From positions 1 to 48,470 of the forward strand of contig JAAAJB010000247.1 of the NCBI GenBank assembly GCA_016098155.1: a DNA stretch of 48,470 nucleotides, written 5' to 3'. The stretch comes from Actinomortierella ambigua (taxonomy: Eukaryota; Mortierellomycota; Mortierellomycetes; Mortierellales; Mortierellaceae). Positions 23,067-33,000 of the stretch are shown here, in pieces (the stretch's first letter is position 1; every line of letters starts with the position of its first letter). The notes under the pieces are model-generated. The model saw only the letters and a program-made list of their open reading frames with translations. It was not told where the DNA came from and did not search any database. A program made the position numbers and the translations under genes.

Positions 23067-23498
23067 ATGCGTCCCTTCCTTGTTTGTCTGCTGGCAGCTA
23101 TTCTCCCAGCCGCCTCCTTTGCGAGTCAAGAGCCCTTTTGCGAGGACAAGATCTCGCGCACAGGGCGGCTGTTTGGTCGCCCAGCCTTCTATGACCCACA
23201 GGAGAAAATGCCAGGGTATGTCTTCTTAGCCGAGAACAATCTCCGGGCGGAACCGCTCGATAACTTGGATTGGATTGTTCTGGGCAAGCTGGAGGATGAG
23301 ATTCCCAAGGATCCATTCAAATTCCAGCCGGTGATGTATACGCTGAACGAACCTCAGGATTTCGAAGGCGAGTTCGAAGGGTATGTTGGTCGAGGAGAGA
23401 TTTCCCTTGTCTGGAAAAAGTCAGGTGCTTCCATGATAGGTCGCAGCCCCATTGGTGACTTTAAGGTCAAGGGCACGAGCGTTGTTCTTTACACATAG
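23067..23498 (+). CDS. Small secreted protein C (array family)
   Basis: A single-exon frame of 143 residues, nearly identical to gene A. Differences include DPQEK for DLEEK, a His to Asn change, VMYTLNE for VTYTLNK and EGY for EGH. The signal peptide MRPFLVCLLAAILPAASFA is intact. The 3' flank with its AC and CT runs is also nearly identical to that of A, so A and C derive from a very recent copying event, although B and the nuclease relic lie between them. Function unknown; secretion is predicted from the signal peptide. Confidence 0.75.
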   Translation: MRPFLVCLLAAILPAASFASQEPFCEDKISRTGRLFGRPAFYDPQEKMPGYVFLAENNLRAEPLDNLDWIVLGKLEDEIPKDPFKFQPVMYTLNEPQDFEGEFEGYVGRGEISLVWKKSGASMIGRSPIGDFKVKGTSVVLYT

Positions 23499-23589
23499 AC
23501 TGTTCCTTCCACACACACACACACGCTCTCTCTCTATCCTTTTCCATATACTTCTTTACCTCTTTGTAGCTTCAATCTTTTCTTTGTAG

Positions 23590-24136
23590 GGAATAAAATT
23601 TCATCACTTGCACCGAGGAAAGAGGTAGATAACTCATGGGCTGAGTCGCAAGTGTCAAAATTCGCTGACGGTGTCAGTATCCTAAGCGAATTCCAATCTG
23701 ACCAATTTTCAGCGGCATGGCCACTCTGGGTAGCGTCGTGACCCAAGTAGTATACAACATGCTTAAATTACATATTTTTTTTTGGAAGCAGTGCCAAAGC
23801 CATCAGCGCCAAGCGAGACGGCAGTATCTCCGTTGCGGATCGGGGATGTTCCCACGCCCGTACATTACCAAATTACTTTTCGTCATGACTATAGTCGTCG
23901 TTAAGATAGACTTGTTGTACAATTGGGATTGGTATTCGGCGCTGTATGGCACCGCTGTCAGCTATACTTGCGAAACAAGGCGTACTTTTTGAAGAGGGTA
24001 TTGCCATTTTCGGGCAGCATCTGCAGAGCATGGGTCCACAGAAGAGTTTATGGATGTAGGGATCACGTCTTGGATGCCAAGAGTAAGCTCGCGTGTGACT
24101 GAGCAGAGCGAGACGTGGGAATGCGCACGATGTGTG
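23590..24136 (+). repeat. Spacer repeat S2 of the array
   Basis: Copy of S1 (17640-18173), located between gene C and the promoter block of D. It contains the same open frame of about 55 codons, with the IVVVKID and YNWDWYSA segments. Confidence 0.85.
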
Positions 24137-24549
24137 ATCTGACTAGCATAAAAAAAGCTATCGCCTTGTGTGACACGCATAGGTCAACAAGGCGCATAGA
24201 AAAGGGAGGTGTGAATAAAACTGCTAGGACTGGCTGGTTTTGGTTGGCCAGTCTGCGTGCATGACTTTGCCTAAGGGCTAGAAAGTTTGTGACAATGACG
24301 GTCAGGGCGCTCATATCCTCCCATCCGTGCTTATCTATCAGTCATGAGGTGCCTTCGCCGAACTCTAGTGGTTTCTCTCGCAATGCATCCCACGACTCAG
24401 GGGTTTTATCTCGTGTGCCTTGCCGCTAGCCAACCAGATATAAAACGAGTCTTTGATTCCTACTCTATCCCTTCCATCCCACCCTCTCACACACTCCATC
24501 CTCTTCAATCTTCCGCTCCATCGCACCCTTTCTCAAGCTCTCTACCACG
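24137..24549 (+). promoter_or_regulatory. Promoter block of gene D
   Basis: Same block with more changes. The TATA-like element is GATATAAAAC at 24437-24446, preceded by a 10-base insertion (GCTAGCCAAC), and the CT-rich leader is rearranged. Confidence 0.65.
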
Positions 24550-24984
24550 ATGCGTCCCTTCCTTGTTTGTCTGCTGGCCGCTGTTCTCCCAGCCGCCTCC
24601 TTTGCGAGTCAAGAGCCCTTCTGCGAGGACAAGATCTCGCGCACAGGGCGGCTGTTTGGTCGCCCGGCTTTCTATGACCTGGAGGAGAAAGTACCCGGGT
24701 CCATCTTCTTTTCCGAGAACCGTCTCCAAGGGCAGCCGCTCGAAAACTCGTACTGGATGCTTATCGGCCAGCTGAATGAGCAGATTCCCAAGGAGGCATT
24801 CAAACTCGCGCCGGTGATTTATACGATGAATGGATTGCAGGATTTTGAAGGCGAATTCGAAGGGTATGTTGGTCGAGGAGAGATTCGCCTTAAATGGAGT
24901 TCAGGCGCTACTATCCAAGGTCGAAGCGACAAAGGCGACTTTAAGGTCTCGGGCAGGAGCTTTGTTCTTCGTAGAAGTACGTAA
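24550..24984 (+). CDS. Small secreted protein D (array family)
   Basis: A single-exon frame of 144 residues. The first 45 residues match A and C almost perfectly: signal peptide, FCED, RTGRLFGRPAFYD. The second half is clearly diverged (QLNEQIPKEAFKLAP, GATIQGRSDKGDFKV) and the C-terminus is RRST. DFEGEFEGYVGRGEI stays conserved. It is the last array member. Function unknown. The contrast between a fixed N-terminal half and a variable C-terminal half suggests local gene conversion or selection on the secretion part. Confidence 0.72.
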   Translation: MRPFLVCLLAAVLPAASFASQEPFCEDKISRTGRLFGRPAFYDLEEKVPGSIFFSENRLQGQPLENSYWMLIGQLNEQIPKEAFKLAPVIYTMNGLQDFEGEFEGYVGRGEIRLKWSSGATIQGRSDKGDFKVSGRSFVLRRST

Positions 24985-25403
24985 AATCGACTATTACCTT
25001 GCCATCCTTCCACTCTCTCTATCTATCTACCTCTTTCTCCCTCTGTAGTTTCAATATTTTTTTTGACGTATAAATTCCATCGCTTGCAGCTAGTTAGCCT
25101 AGGAAAGAGGAAAGAGAAAGTGAGGTGGGGTAGGATACGATAATGAAGTTCATGGGCTGGGCTCGCATGTAGTTACTAGTCAAGATTCGGGGTCTTGTTG
25201 TTGGTAGTAACTTCATCCAGATTTTGATGTCCGCAACGCCTTCTGGTACGAGCGACCAAGGAAGGCACAAACAACAATGAACAACAACGACAGTCGAGGC
25301 TTTATGAAAAAGGGGATGCCCCCCCCCTCAGTAGTATTTTTATTTCTTGGACTTTGTCGCCATCCTACGAGATCGTTGAAGTTATTCCTTTTTGGACCTC
25401 TCA
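24985..25403. other. Right flank of the array, no gene seen
   Basis: The first 100 bases resemble the 3' flanks of the other array genes (CT-rich, then TTTCAATATTTT). The rest is not repeated elsewhere in the window. It includes the 3' flank of the convergent Crinkler-type gene. Confidence 0.5.
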
Positions 25404-26966
25404 CTAAGCTAGAAGCGCATCTCGCGACTTGCCCCAGAGCCATACAAGTTTGGCAAAGACTCTCTGAGCAGGGGCCTTCCAGTCTCCCTTGTAATTGATA
25501 AGCTCATTGAGATCGGCCATTCTGATCGAGACCTTGGAGTCTGAGCGCATCGTGCACTCTACAAAGTACCAGCAGGATGTGTCGGTTACAACCCCAAATG
25601 CCCTTGAAGGTCGCAGCGGCTCGGTTCCTCTGCCTGATTCATCATTCGAGCCCCGCTTGCGTTTCCGCTCCGTCAACAAAGCCTCCAGCTGCAAGATGTT
25701 TTCGGCGATCCCTTGTGGAAAATTCTCACGTCTGACCAGCGTCACACCAAGTGCGGCCTCTTCGTCTTTCCGGGCATGCACCGAAAAGTCGATGCTCCCG
25801 TGCCCTAGGAGACCGCTGAGATGGCGCTGGGACCAGAGACAAAAGTCGTCTTTGAAAAGAGCCGTGGCTGCTACCAAGTAGGACGCAAGCACGACCGATT
25901 TGGCCGAGTCGTTGCCTAGCAGTGGTGAAAGTGCATCCAGTCTGGTTGAGATCTCGACGAAAAGATTCTCGAGTGCTGCCTTCTTGACAGGTGTATCGAG
26001 TGGGTCAGAACAAATGTCGGAAAACAAAGGGAGTTGCTGTATCTCTGGGTCAGCTGATGATAGAAGGTTGTAGCCGTGACAGACCTCGCTGAAAGTCCAG
26101 GAGGAAAAGATCTTTGTAGGCCCCTCCCCAATTGAGAACGTGAGCGAGGGCATTCCAGCTGACTTGACAGATCGAAGAATGTCCCTCAGTTCCACGTTGT
26201 TGAGGACATGCGTTGGTGATTGATTGTCGATGTGTAAGTAGATGTCATCGATATGGTTATTAGCGCATCCAGGTTCCAACTCGTAAATTCGCTCCCTCAT
26301 GCCTCTCAATGCATCCAGGTTGGCAGTAGTCAAAGTGGTAGTCCAAGCAAAGCCGACAATCTTGTCCGCTTTCATTGTAATGTAATAGGTTACTAGGCGT
26401 TTGAAAAGGAAGAGAGCAAAGAAGGAACAAGGTGATGAGTGCCAGGCCATCGACTTTAGTTCTCAGGCCAATGAGTGCTCGCCCGAGCTGCTAAACTTGC
26501 CTGGGTCATCCTGGCAGTTGTTGCACCCATGAGTCGTTGGAAGTGCAGCCTGGTGGAGATGGTATGACAATGTAGTAAGATAAAAGAGAAAATTCTCTGC
26601 TTTTGAAAGATCGATGCTTGTATTAATGCTTACCTTTGGAGGGCATATAAACACAATGTGCACATGATCCTCTGGGATCTCTCCAGTAAACTCGGCCGAA
26701 ATAGTGTGGGTGGGTGACGACGGTGTTTTCTGGTCGATATCGTCTACAATCACAGGGCGATGCTTGTCGATGGATGTGATTGGGATTGAGACCTTCCAGA
26801 GACCCAGGGTATTGGTCGCCACATGGTCACACCAAGGAGATATTTCGGCCTTGATGACTCTTTTGAGGTGGTCAATGGTGTCGTTGGGACGAACCTTGAC
26901 AGAGAACGCCTCTTCTTTAGACGCTCCTATTTCAAGACAGACAAGAGTTATAAGTTCCGTTTTCAT
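25404..26966 (-). CDS. Crinkler (CRN)-type effector with PD-(D/E)xK-like C-terminal domain
   Basis: The first exon (26966-26634, 111 codons) encodes a ubiquitin-like Crinkler header: ITLVCLEIG, AFSVKV in place of LFLAK, NDTIDHLKRVIKAE, LGLWKVSIP and IVFICPPK. It ends at a good 5' splice site (AAG/GTAAGC). The C-terminal part lies in the same frame (about 26450-25404). It carries the middle region with FSSWTFSEVCHGYNL and SYLVAATALFKD, then a restriction-endonuclease-like core (GSIDFSVHARKDE, GVTLVRREN, IAENILQLEALL, a basic ERKRKRG and VTDTSCWYFVECTM). A TGA at 26463-26465 lies between the parts, so an intron must remove it. The best phase-0 acceptor is weak (CTAAAG near 26454), and the boundary is unsettled. 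No signal peptide, as usual in fungal Crinklers, which are thought to act in nuclei. The ExK motif expected in the core reads LVR, so catalysis is doubtful. Confidence 0.7.
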
Positions 26967-27833
26967 GTTGACGTCAAGAGATGGGAGGGGGGTGGAGAAG
27001 AGATTGTGCACGATGAGTGTAAAGTCGCAAGGAGAATATGTGGAAAACGGAAAGAGTGAGAGTCTGTGTGGGAGCGATGGTGAGAGAAAGAGCGTGGGAG
27101 CGAAGGTGGGAGTGAGAGTGTATGAAACAGAGAGGATAGAGATGACAGAGAGAGCAATGGCGAAATTAATTTTTTGGTTCTAACGGCAAGGCTGAATGAC
27201 GGGTTCAAGTCTGACGTGCCGATCACCTCACTCTCCCATTTTTTTTTTTTGCCACAGAAGCAATGTAACTTGATGAGTACAGCTCGCCAAAAACTTGTTG
27301 CCCCCCATGTTGCATGTGTCTATATTTGTCATGCAAACAATCTGGTTCTGTAGCCCCCAAAGATACTAAAAGCAGCTCCTTTGTGGCACTTGAGCTTTCA
27401 CGTAGTCTTCTGCTACTGCTGACTACTTGCCTTCTCTGAGCAAGTCGCGACCAAACTATGACAGACTTTTCAGTGGCGAAGACGCGATCGCTGGCCGTGG
27501 AGAAGATGGCGAACCAGATCACAAAATATCTGTTCACCATGCTGTCGTTTGAGTTTATTGAAGCTACTGCATCTATCGTTTTGGATCCTGCTCTATTATA
27601 TTAGAACTTCAGTCCTCCGGTCGGGTCGCCGCTCTGGTCCGGCCCACTCATGAATTGGTGACATTTTTAAAATCGAGGGTTGGGAAGAGGTCGTTCACGA
27701 ACGTAGTGTGGAAGTTCACTCGCACTATCAAAACATATCTACTTTGTGTATTGTACTCTCAATCTCCGCCACAACATTGACGAGTGAATATGAAGCTGCC
27801 CTTTCGCTGAACGAGCAGGGCTGTTCAACCCAA
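26967..27833. other. Intergenic region, no convincing gene
   Basis: It holds the 5' flank of the Crinkler-type gene with GA-rich DNA (27020-27160) and the 3' flank of the F-box gene. A frame with an ATG at 27540 (minus, 105 codons, hydrophobic first 22 residues) matches no family I know and is not called. Confidence 0.5.
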
Positions 27834-29399
27834 TCAGTCCATCTCCAGTTCGGGCCAATGCTCGTTCAGCCACCTTCGAGTCAGCTCCGAAGCGAGCTTG
27901 CCCGGCGCCAACCTCTTCAGCGAAACCCAGTGTTGTCGCATGAACTGTAGTTCCGGAATGTCCAGCGGGAGATCCCGAGTTGGGTCAAAGGTCAGCTCTC
28001 TTAGACATGTCCACTGACCGAGATGTGCAAATCCATTCGCCATTGACCAAGGCAGAGCCTCTGGTGAGCCGATCATATCGGCAACATAGCCGAAATGATC
28101 GCACAATCGAAAGTCCACTGTGCGCAACTGCTTCAATTGGCCCAAGCGTGTCATCAGGACCACCATGGCCTGTTCGTGCTCCGCTCGGCCTGGGCCGCCA
28201 GCAGCAGCTTTCTCTTCCGAGGCCAGACTGAGAAGCGCCGCGTCGTCGCAGTCTGGATCTAGGACAAACGACACCTCGAGCTCTTTAAGCTTTGTGCACA
28301 CCCATGGTCGTGCAATCGCTTGTCGCACCTCGACCCCGACAACATCGACAGCGAAGCGAAGAGTTTGGAGTCGGCTGCATCTCGACAGAAGCTCGATGAT
28401 GGAGCCTTCCTGCCCATGAAGGATATCAATGTTTACATTTTCGAGAGACTGGTGTTGATGCTCCACAAGACCCTGAACATGTGTCGCTAAGGGATACCAC
28501 AAGGCAATAGTTGTGAGATGGTGCGGTGGGAAGCAGCTCAGGATTTTTGGCAGGTAGGATGGTTGTCGGTTACAGGCTTCGAGACCTAAGCTCTTGAGGT
28601 CAGGGAAATGCCTATCGCGAATGAGTTGGCACACTTCTTCGTGAGCTGCTTCTGACATCGTGCAGTACGAGAATCGCTCCAGAGATCGACAACATGTTAA
28701 CAATGCTGCCAAGGCTGGATCACACCAGCCACCTATCGTGAGTCGCCGGAGACCGAACATGGGAACATCCACGGACGACGATGGACACGGAGGAAAGTGG
28801 GGAGGAAGAAGCTGATTTCCATCGCAACCTTCCACAACATGCGGCGCAGAAGAGTTCCAAATCTCCAGACTTTGCAACGAGGGATTGTTGGTCAACAGAT
28901 CGAACAGAGTGCTGATAGAGAAGTGGACGTGGTTGACCTCTAGATGATGCAAAGATGTGAAACTCTTTAGCGTGTCGGAAAGCTGCTGGTCCCTGGATGG
29001 TAACCAGTCTGACCCCATGAAGGTGAGGGTGATGCGCTGCAAGGTTTGCTTATTCTGCTCCAGAAGGTCGTGACATAGGTCCCACAGAGGGCGCTTGTTG
29101 AGCTCCATGAAAAGCGACACAAGCGAGCGGCATTCCGTAGCCAGTAGATTGTAGAGCAAAGGTGCTGTGGAAGGTTGCTGTGGCATAAAGCACCAGTGCA
29201 GGTTCTGGATCCTGTGGGTATTGTTTCGAACGCCGTCATATTGGCTAGCCGCTTCTGTGCGTGAGGGGCGGACCGAGAAATGTCGCCAGATTAACGGCTG
29301 GAAATCCCGATGCCATTCTCGGCAGACCTGTGCACAGGTTTTGAGCTGACAATGGTCCAAATGCTTGGCAACCAGCAGTCTAAACTCTGCTAGCTCCAT
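27834..29399 (-). CDS. F-box protein with leucine-rich-like repeats
   Basis: A single-exon frame of 521 residues from the ATG at 29399. The N-terminal 45 residues fit an F-box (MELAEFRLLVAKHLDHCQLK, then CAQVCREWHRDFQPLIWRHF), which binds Skp1 in SCF ubiquitin ligases. The remainder has irregular Leu-rich units (for example LQSLEIWNSSAP, LKSLGLEACN, LQTLRFAVDV, LKELEVSFVLD), expected to form the substrate-binding surface. Likely role: substrate receptor for ubiquitin transfer; the target cannot be told. Large lineage-specific F-box families are common in Mortierella-type fungi. An open frame continues eight codons upstream but only from a TTG. A TATA-like sequence lies about 85 bases before the ATG. 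Confidence 0.82.
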   Translation of the reverse strand: MELAEFRLLVAKHLDHCQLKTCAQVCREWHRDFQPLIWRHFSVRPSRTEAASQYDGVRNNTHRIQNLHWCFMPQQPSTAPLLYNLLATECRSLVSLFMELNKRPLWDLCHDLLEQNKQTLQRITLTFMGSDWLPSRDQQLSDTLKSFTSLHHLEVNHVHFSISTLFDLLTNNPSLQSLEIWNSSAPHVVEGCDGNQLLPPHFPPCPSSSVDVPMFGLRRLTIGGWCDPALAALLTCCRSLERFSYCTMSEAAHEEVCQLIRDRHFPDLKSLGLEACNRQPSYLPKILSCFPPHHLTTIALWYPLATHVQGLVEHQHQSLENVNIDILHGQEGSIIELLSRCSRLQTLRFAVDVVGVEVRQAIARPWVCTKLKELEVSFVLDPDCDDAALLSLASEEKAAAGGPGRAEHEQAMVVLMTRLGQLKQLRTVDFRLCDHFGYVADMIGSPEALPWSMANGFAHLGQWTCLRELTFDPTRDLPLDIPELQFMRQHWVSLKRLAPGKLASELTRRWLNEHWPELEMD

Positions 29400-29479
29400 C
29401 GGGAATGTGCTCGAGGCAAGCAATGGATGGGGGGGACGCGTTCCACGAAATAAAATAAAATTAAAAGAAGTAAAGAAAG

Positions 29480-29492
29480 AATATATTTAAAT
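29480..29492 (-). promoter_or_regulatory. TATA-like element of the F-box gene
   Basis: An AT-rich TTAAATATATTC on the minus strand lies about 85 bases before the F-box ATG in an AT-rich block. Supported by position only. Confidence 0.35.
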
Positions 29493-30058
29493 CCCATTTC
29501 ATTTAAATTTAAACATTAGACCCTTTCACCACGCCCCGACTCCACCACCCACACCCACAATGTAGATAGCACAAGTTTGTTGTTGTTCCATACGGGTTTC
29601 TCACTCCAGGCGAGCGCTAGAGTCTGGGGGTGAATGTTGTGATATCCACAAGGAGGAGTGCGTCCCAAGGGGCGCATCGGCTGTAGACGCCCTGTCTGCT
29701 TGAGTCAACGAGTAGGGTGGTTATAGTTAGGCCACCCTCGGACTGAGTCTTCTATTCGAAAACGCCTCTTCCCCAGCTGCGTTACCTTTAAGCATTGTGC
29801 ATCACTCTGCCCGGGTTCCAGCCTTTGCCTCATTGTGGTTTATCTTAAAATACGTAAGGTACAATTGCAGCGATTTGAACTGGGGGAGTCTGATCCTGAG
29901 AGTCCGAGACCCCCCCTAAATTTTTAAAATCCAAGCCACACGCGCGTTCAGTGAATAGTGACTGTCTGCGAGATGTTAAAGATCACGTTTTGTTGTTGGG
30001 TTGTAGATGGGGATACGTTTTGCATTTGCATCTCGCTGCAAGTCTTCAAGGCACAACC
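29493..30058. other. Divergent intergenic region
   Basis: It separates the F-box gene (minus) and the cap-binding gene (plus), so it holds both promoters. It contains a G-rich/C-rich inverted repeat (29882-29916) next to a B-box-like GTTCAAATC on the minus strand (about 29871-29880). These look tRNA-like, but no cloverleaf could be drawn. Confidence 0.5.
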
Positions 30059-33000
30059 ATGGATTACAGACGCGACGGTGGACCTGACAGGAACCGACAT
30101 GGTGGTATGCGTCACTCATCCTCACCATTCATTCAATGAGAAGAAATGAACTCGATGGAAATGCTGTCCGCTAACCATGTTTTTGCACTCTTGTACTTTC
30201 CCTTCTCTTCGCACCTCTCCCTTCCCTGGTCTTTTCAGGTCGCGACCGCTATGATCGTGGTATGTACAAATATCTTTCTCGACAAAAAGGCTTGTATTCC
30301 TGTTATGTGGGAACATGAATAATAGAATGGATCATGCGTACTCACCTATCCCTTCCATTGACCTTCGATCACTAGGCTACCGTAGTGGAGGAGGCGGAGG
30401 AGGAGGCGGTGGTGGTGGTGGAGGAGGATACAACCGCCGTCCTTACGATAGGCCAAGACAGGATCGCGAGCGTGATCAAGAAAGAGCTGTTGATGCCATT
30501 GATGACATTGAGAAGCGTCTCGGAGGACTGATTATTCGTGTCGGCGACAAGGTACCTCTCCCACCTTTTTTTTTTCTGCGACAGTGAAAACCGCGCGTAC
30601 AGGTCACTCACTAACATTAATGTTGTGCACATGATGAAACAACTCTAGGTCACGCCCAGCTTGGAGACCAACTTGAACACACTTGCTGGTATTCTGGACA
30701 ACGATTATGCCAAACACTCGGCCACCATCCTCAAGACCCTGAAGGCTTGGTAATGAAGCAGATCAGAGAAAATATCCCATGATCAGTTCGAGTTTAGGTC
30801 TCCTTTCAGACAATGTTGGCTAATATTCGTTCTTTCTCTCCTCTCTCTCCCCCTCTCCCTACCACACCACCGTACAGTATTCTGGAGCTCCCAATGAAGA
30901 CGGCTATCTATGGCACCTTGACGGGATTGCTCAACACCAAGGATGCGCAGATCGGTGGCACGATTGTCAAGATGGCGGCCGAGCTGCTGCAGGAGAACCT
31001 GTTTGCGTGTCAGTGGCGTAGTGTGAAGCTGCTGCTTCGTTTCTTGGGCGAGTTGGTCAACTCGAACGTCATCCTGCCCACCACTTTGCTCAATGTCTTG
31101 GACGGCTTCCTTACAGTGCTTGAGGAGCCCACCGTTCTGCGGGTAAGTTTTTTTTTTTTATCTCTAATTCTTTCGGAGATAATGAGAACTGAACTTGGTA
31201 AAAAAAAAAAATGGAAGAGTATAGTCATTGACTCTCCCTCTAACTGATCTCCCTTTAAAAAAAATTTTACATTGACGATAGGCACGCGCGGATTGTGCCG
31301 TCTTCTTAGTCATGGCAACGCTGCCATGGTGTGCCGCCGATCTGCACGACCGGAACCCTCACGACTTTGACATGTTGTTGGCCAAGTGCGAGGCGTACGT
31401 GATGGCGCGCGACGAAGAGGGTGTGGAGGGACTGGATCTGCGCAAGGTGTTCCGGGACGACGAATGCCCCTATGCACAGGAGGACCCCCTCACGATGTTG
31501 ATTCGCCAGATCCAAAACCTGCAAAAGGACGATTGGGAGGTCGGCATCTTGATCAAGCCCTCGCAAAACTTTGATGCCGAGTTGGGCACCGCCACCCAAC
31601 ACGAGTTGCCCGCGTTCGAGTTCCCGCCCCATACAGAGACGGTCGTCTACCCGACCCTGCCACCACTGTTCAGTGTCTTCTTGGGCGATAACAATAACAA
31701 CAATGGCGAAGCAACACCCACACTGCCCGACCCCAACAGCATTGCGCATTTCATTGTTCGTGATAACGTGACGGACGTAATGTCGCTCTTTGAGTGCAAC
31801 CGTAAGGAGTGCGCCAAGTATCTGTTCATGGTCCAGTACTCGTACACGACAGGCACCTTTACAGATCCTACCGTTGCCCAACAACAACAACAACAGCAAC
31901 AACAACAGGCCACGGACGAGAATGCGATGGAAGGTGTCACCACATCAGGATGGTCGATTGACGAAGTGCTGGCAGAGGTGCTGTTCTGTGAGCTGTTTAA
32001 GCTGCCCTCGTCGGAGTTCAAGGCTGTGTACTATGCATCCTTGTTGGTGGAGATGTGCAAGGCCTTCCCGGATTCGTTCCCGATGGTGCTGGCGAAGGGA
32101 ATCTCGAATTTGTTTGAGCGCCTGCCTTCGATGGATGTCGAGTGCGCTTGTCGGTTCTGGACGTGGCTCAGCCATCACCTTAGCAACTTTGGATATCTTT
32201 GGAACTGGGAAGAATGGTAAGGGAGGAGGAAGTGTTTTTTTTTCTCATTTGGAAACTTTGCCGTCACGAACGCAGGGCGGCTGGGTAATGCAACGTCCGA
32301 CGACTGACTTTCGTTATATTGAACCTGTTTATTTTTTTTTGTAGGTCTTCGGCAGTGAATCTGCCTGAGAGCCATCCCAAGGTGATCTTTATCCGCGAGA
32401 CACTGGAGAAAACGATGCGTCTGGCCTACTATGAGCGTATCAGGGAGACATTGCCAGAGAATTTCCAAAAGTTCATTGCTGCTGAGGCTCCTGCACCACA
32501 CTGGAAGTTTGAGTCCCCTGGTAAGTGAAAAAGAATGATTATTAACAATCACACCGTTTTTTGTTCAGAGAACATCCCATGACTGAGAGCAGTGCTCTGA
32601 CTATTTTTTTTGTCTTGATGGATTTAGAGCACCCATATCATGCAATGGCGTCAGCAGTGTTAAACTCGTTGCGCGCCAAGAACTCGATTGAGCAGATTGA
32701 GCAAACGTTGGACTCGATGAAGAATGCACCACGTCTCGAGGGATTATCCGCAACGGAGCGGGAAGATTTTATCCGGGAGCTGTTTGTGCAGTGTGTGTTG
32801 ATGTTGGGTTCGAAATCGTTTTCGCATATTTTGAACGTGATTGAACGTTACCTGGCCATCTTGCAAAAGATGAACTCGACCCCGGAGGCTCGTCTGCATA
32901 CGGTCAAGATTGTGGCGGCGTTTTGGAAGAACAACACCCAGTTCTTGGGCATCTTGCTCGACAAGATGTTGAACTACCGTGTCGTCGACCCCATCGCCAT

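Noticed and set aside
27223..27540. Minus-strand frame of 105 codons with a hydrophobic start, beginning at an ATG
   Set aside because: No family resemblance, no second copy, Ser/Arg-rich random-looking middle, and it runs into a poly-T/A tract. It could be a small secreted protein but there is not enough support.
29690..29770. Possible tRNA on the plus strand (A-box-like GGTTATAGTTAGG, then TTCGAAA)
   Set aside because: Anticodon and acceptor stems do not form; spacing is too short.
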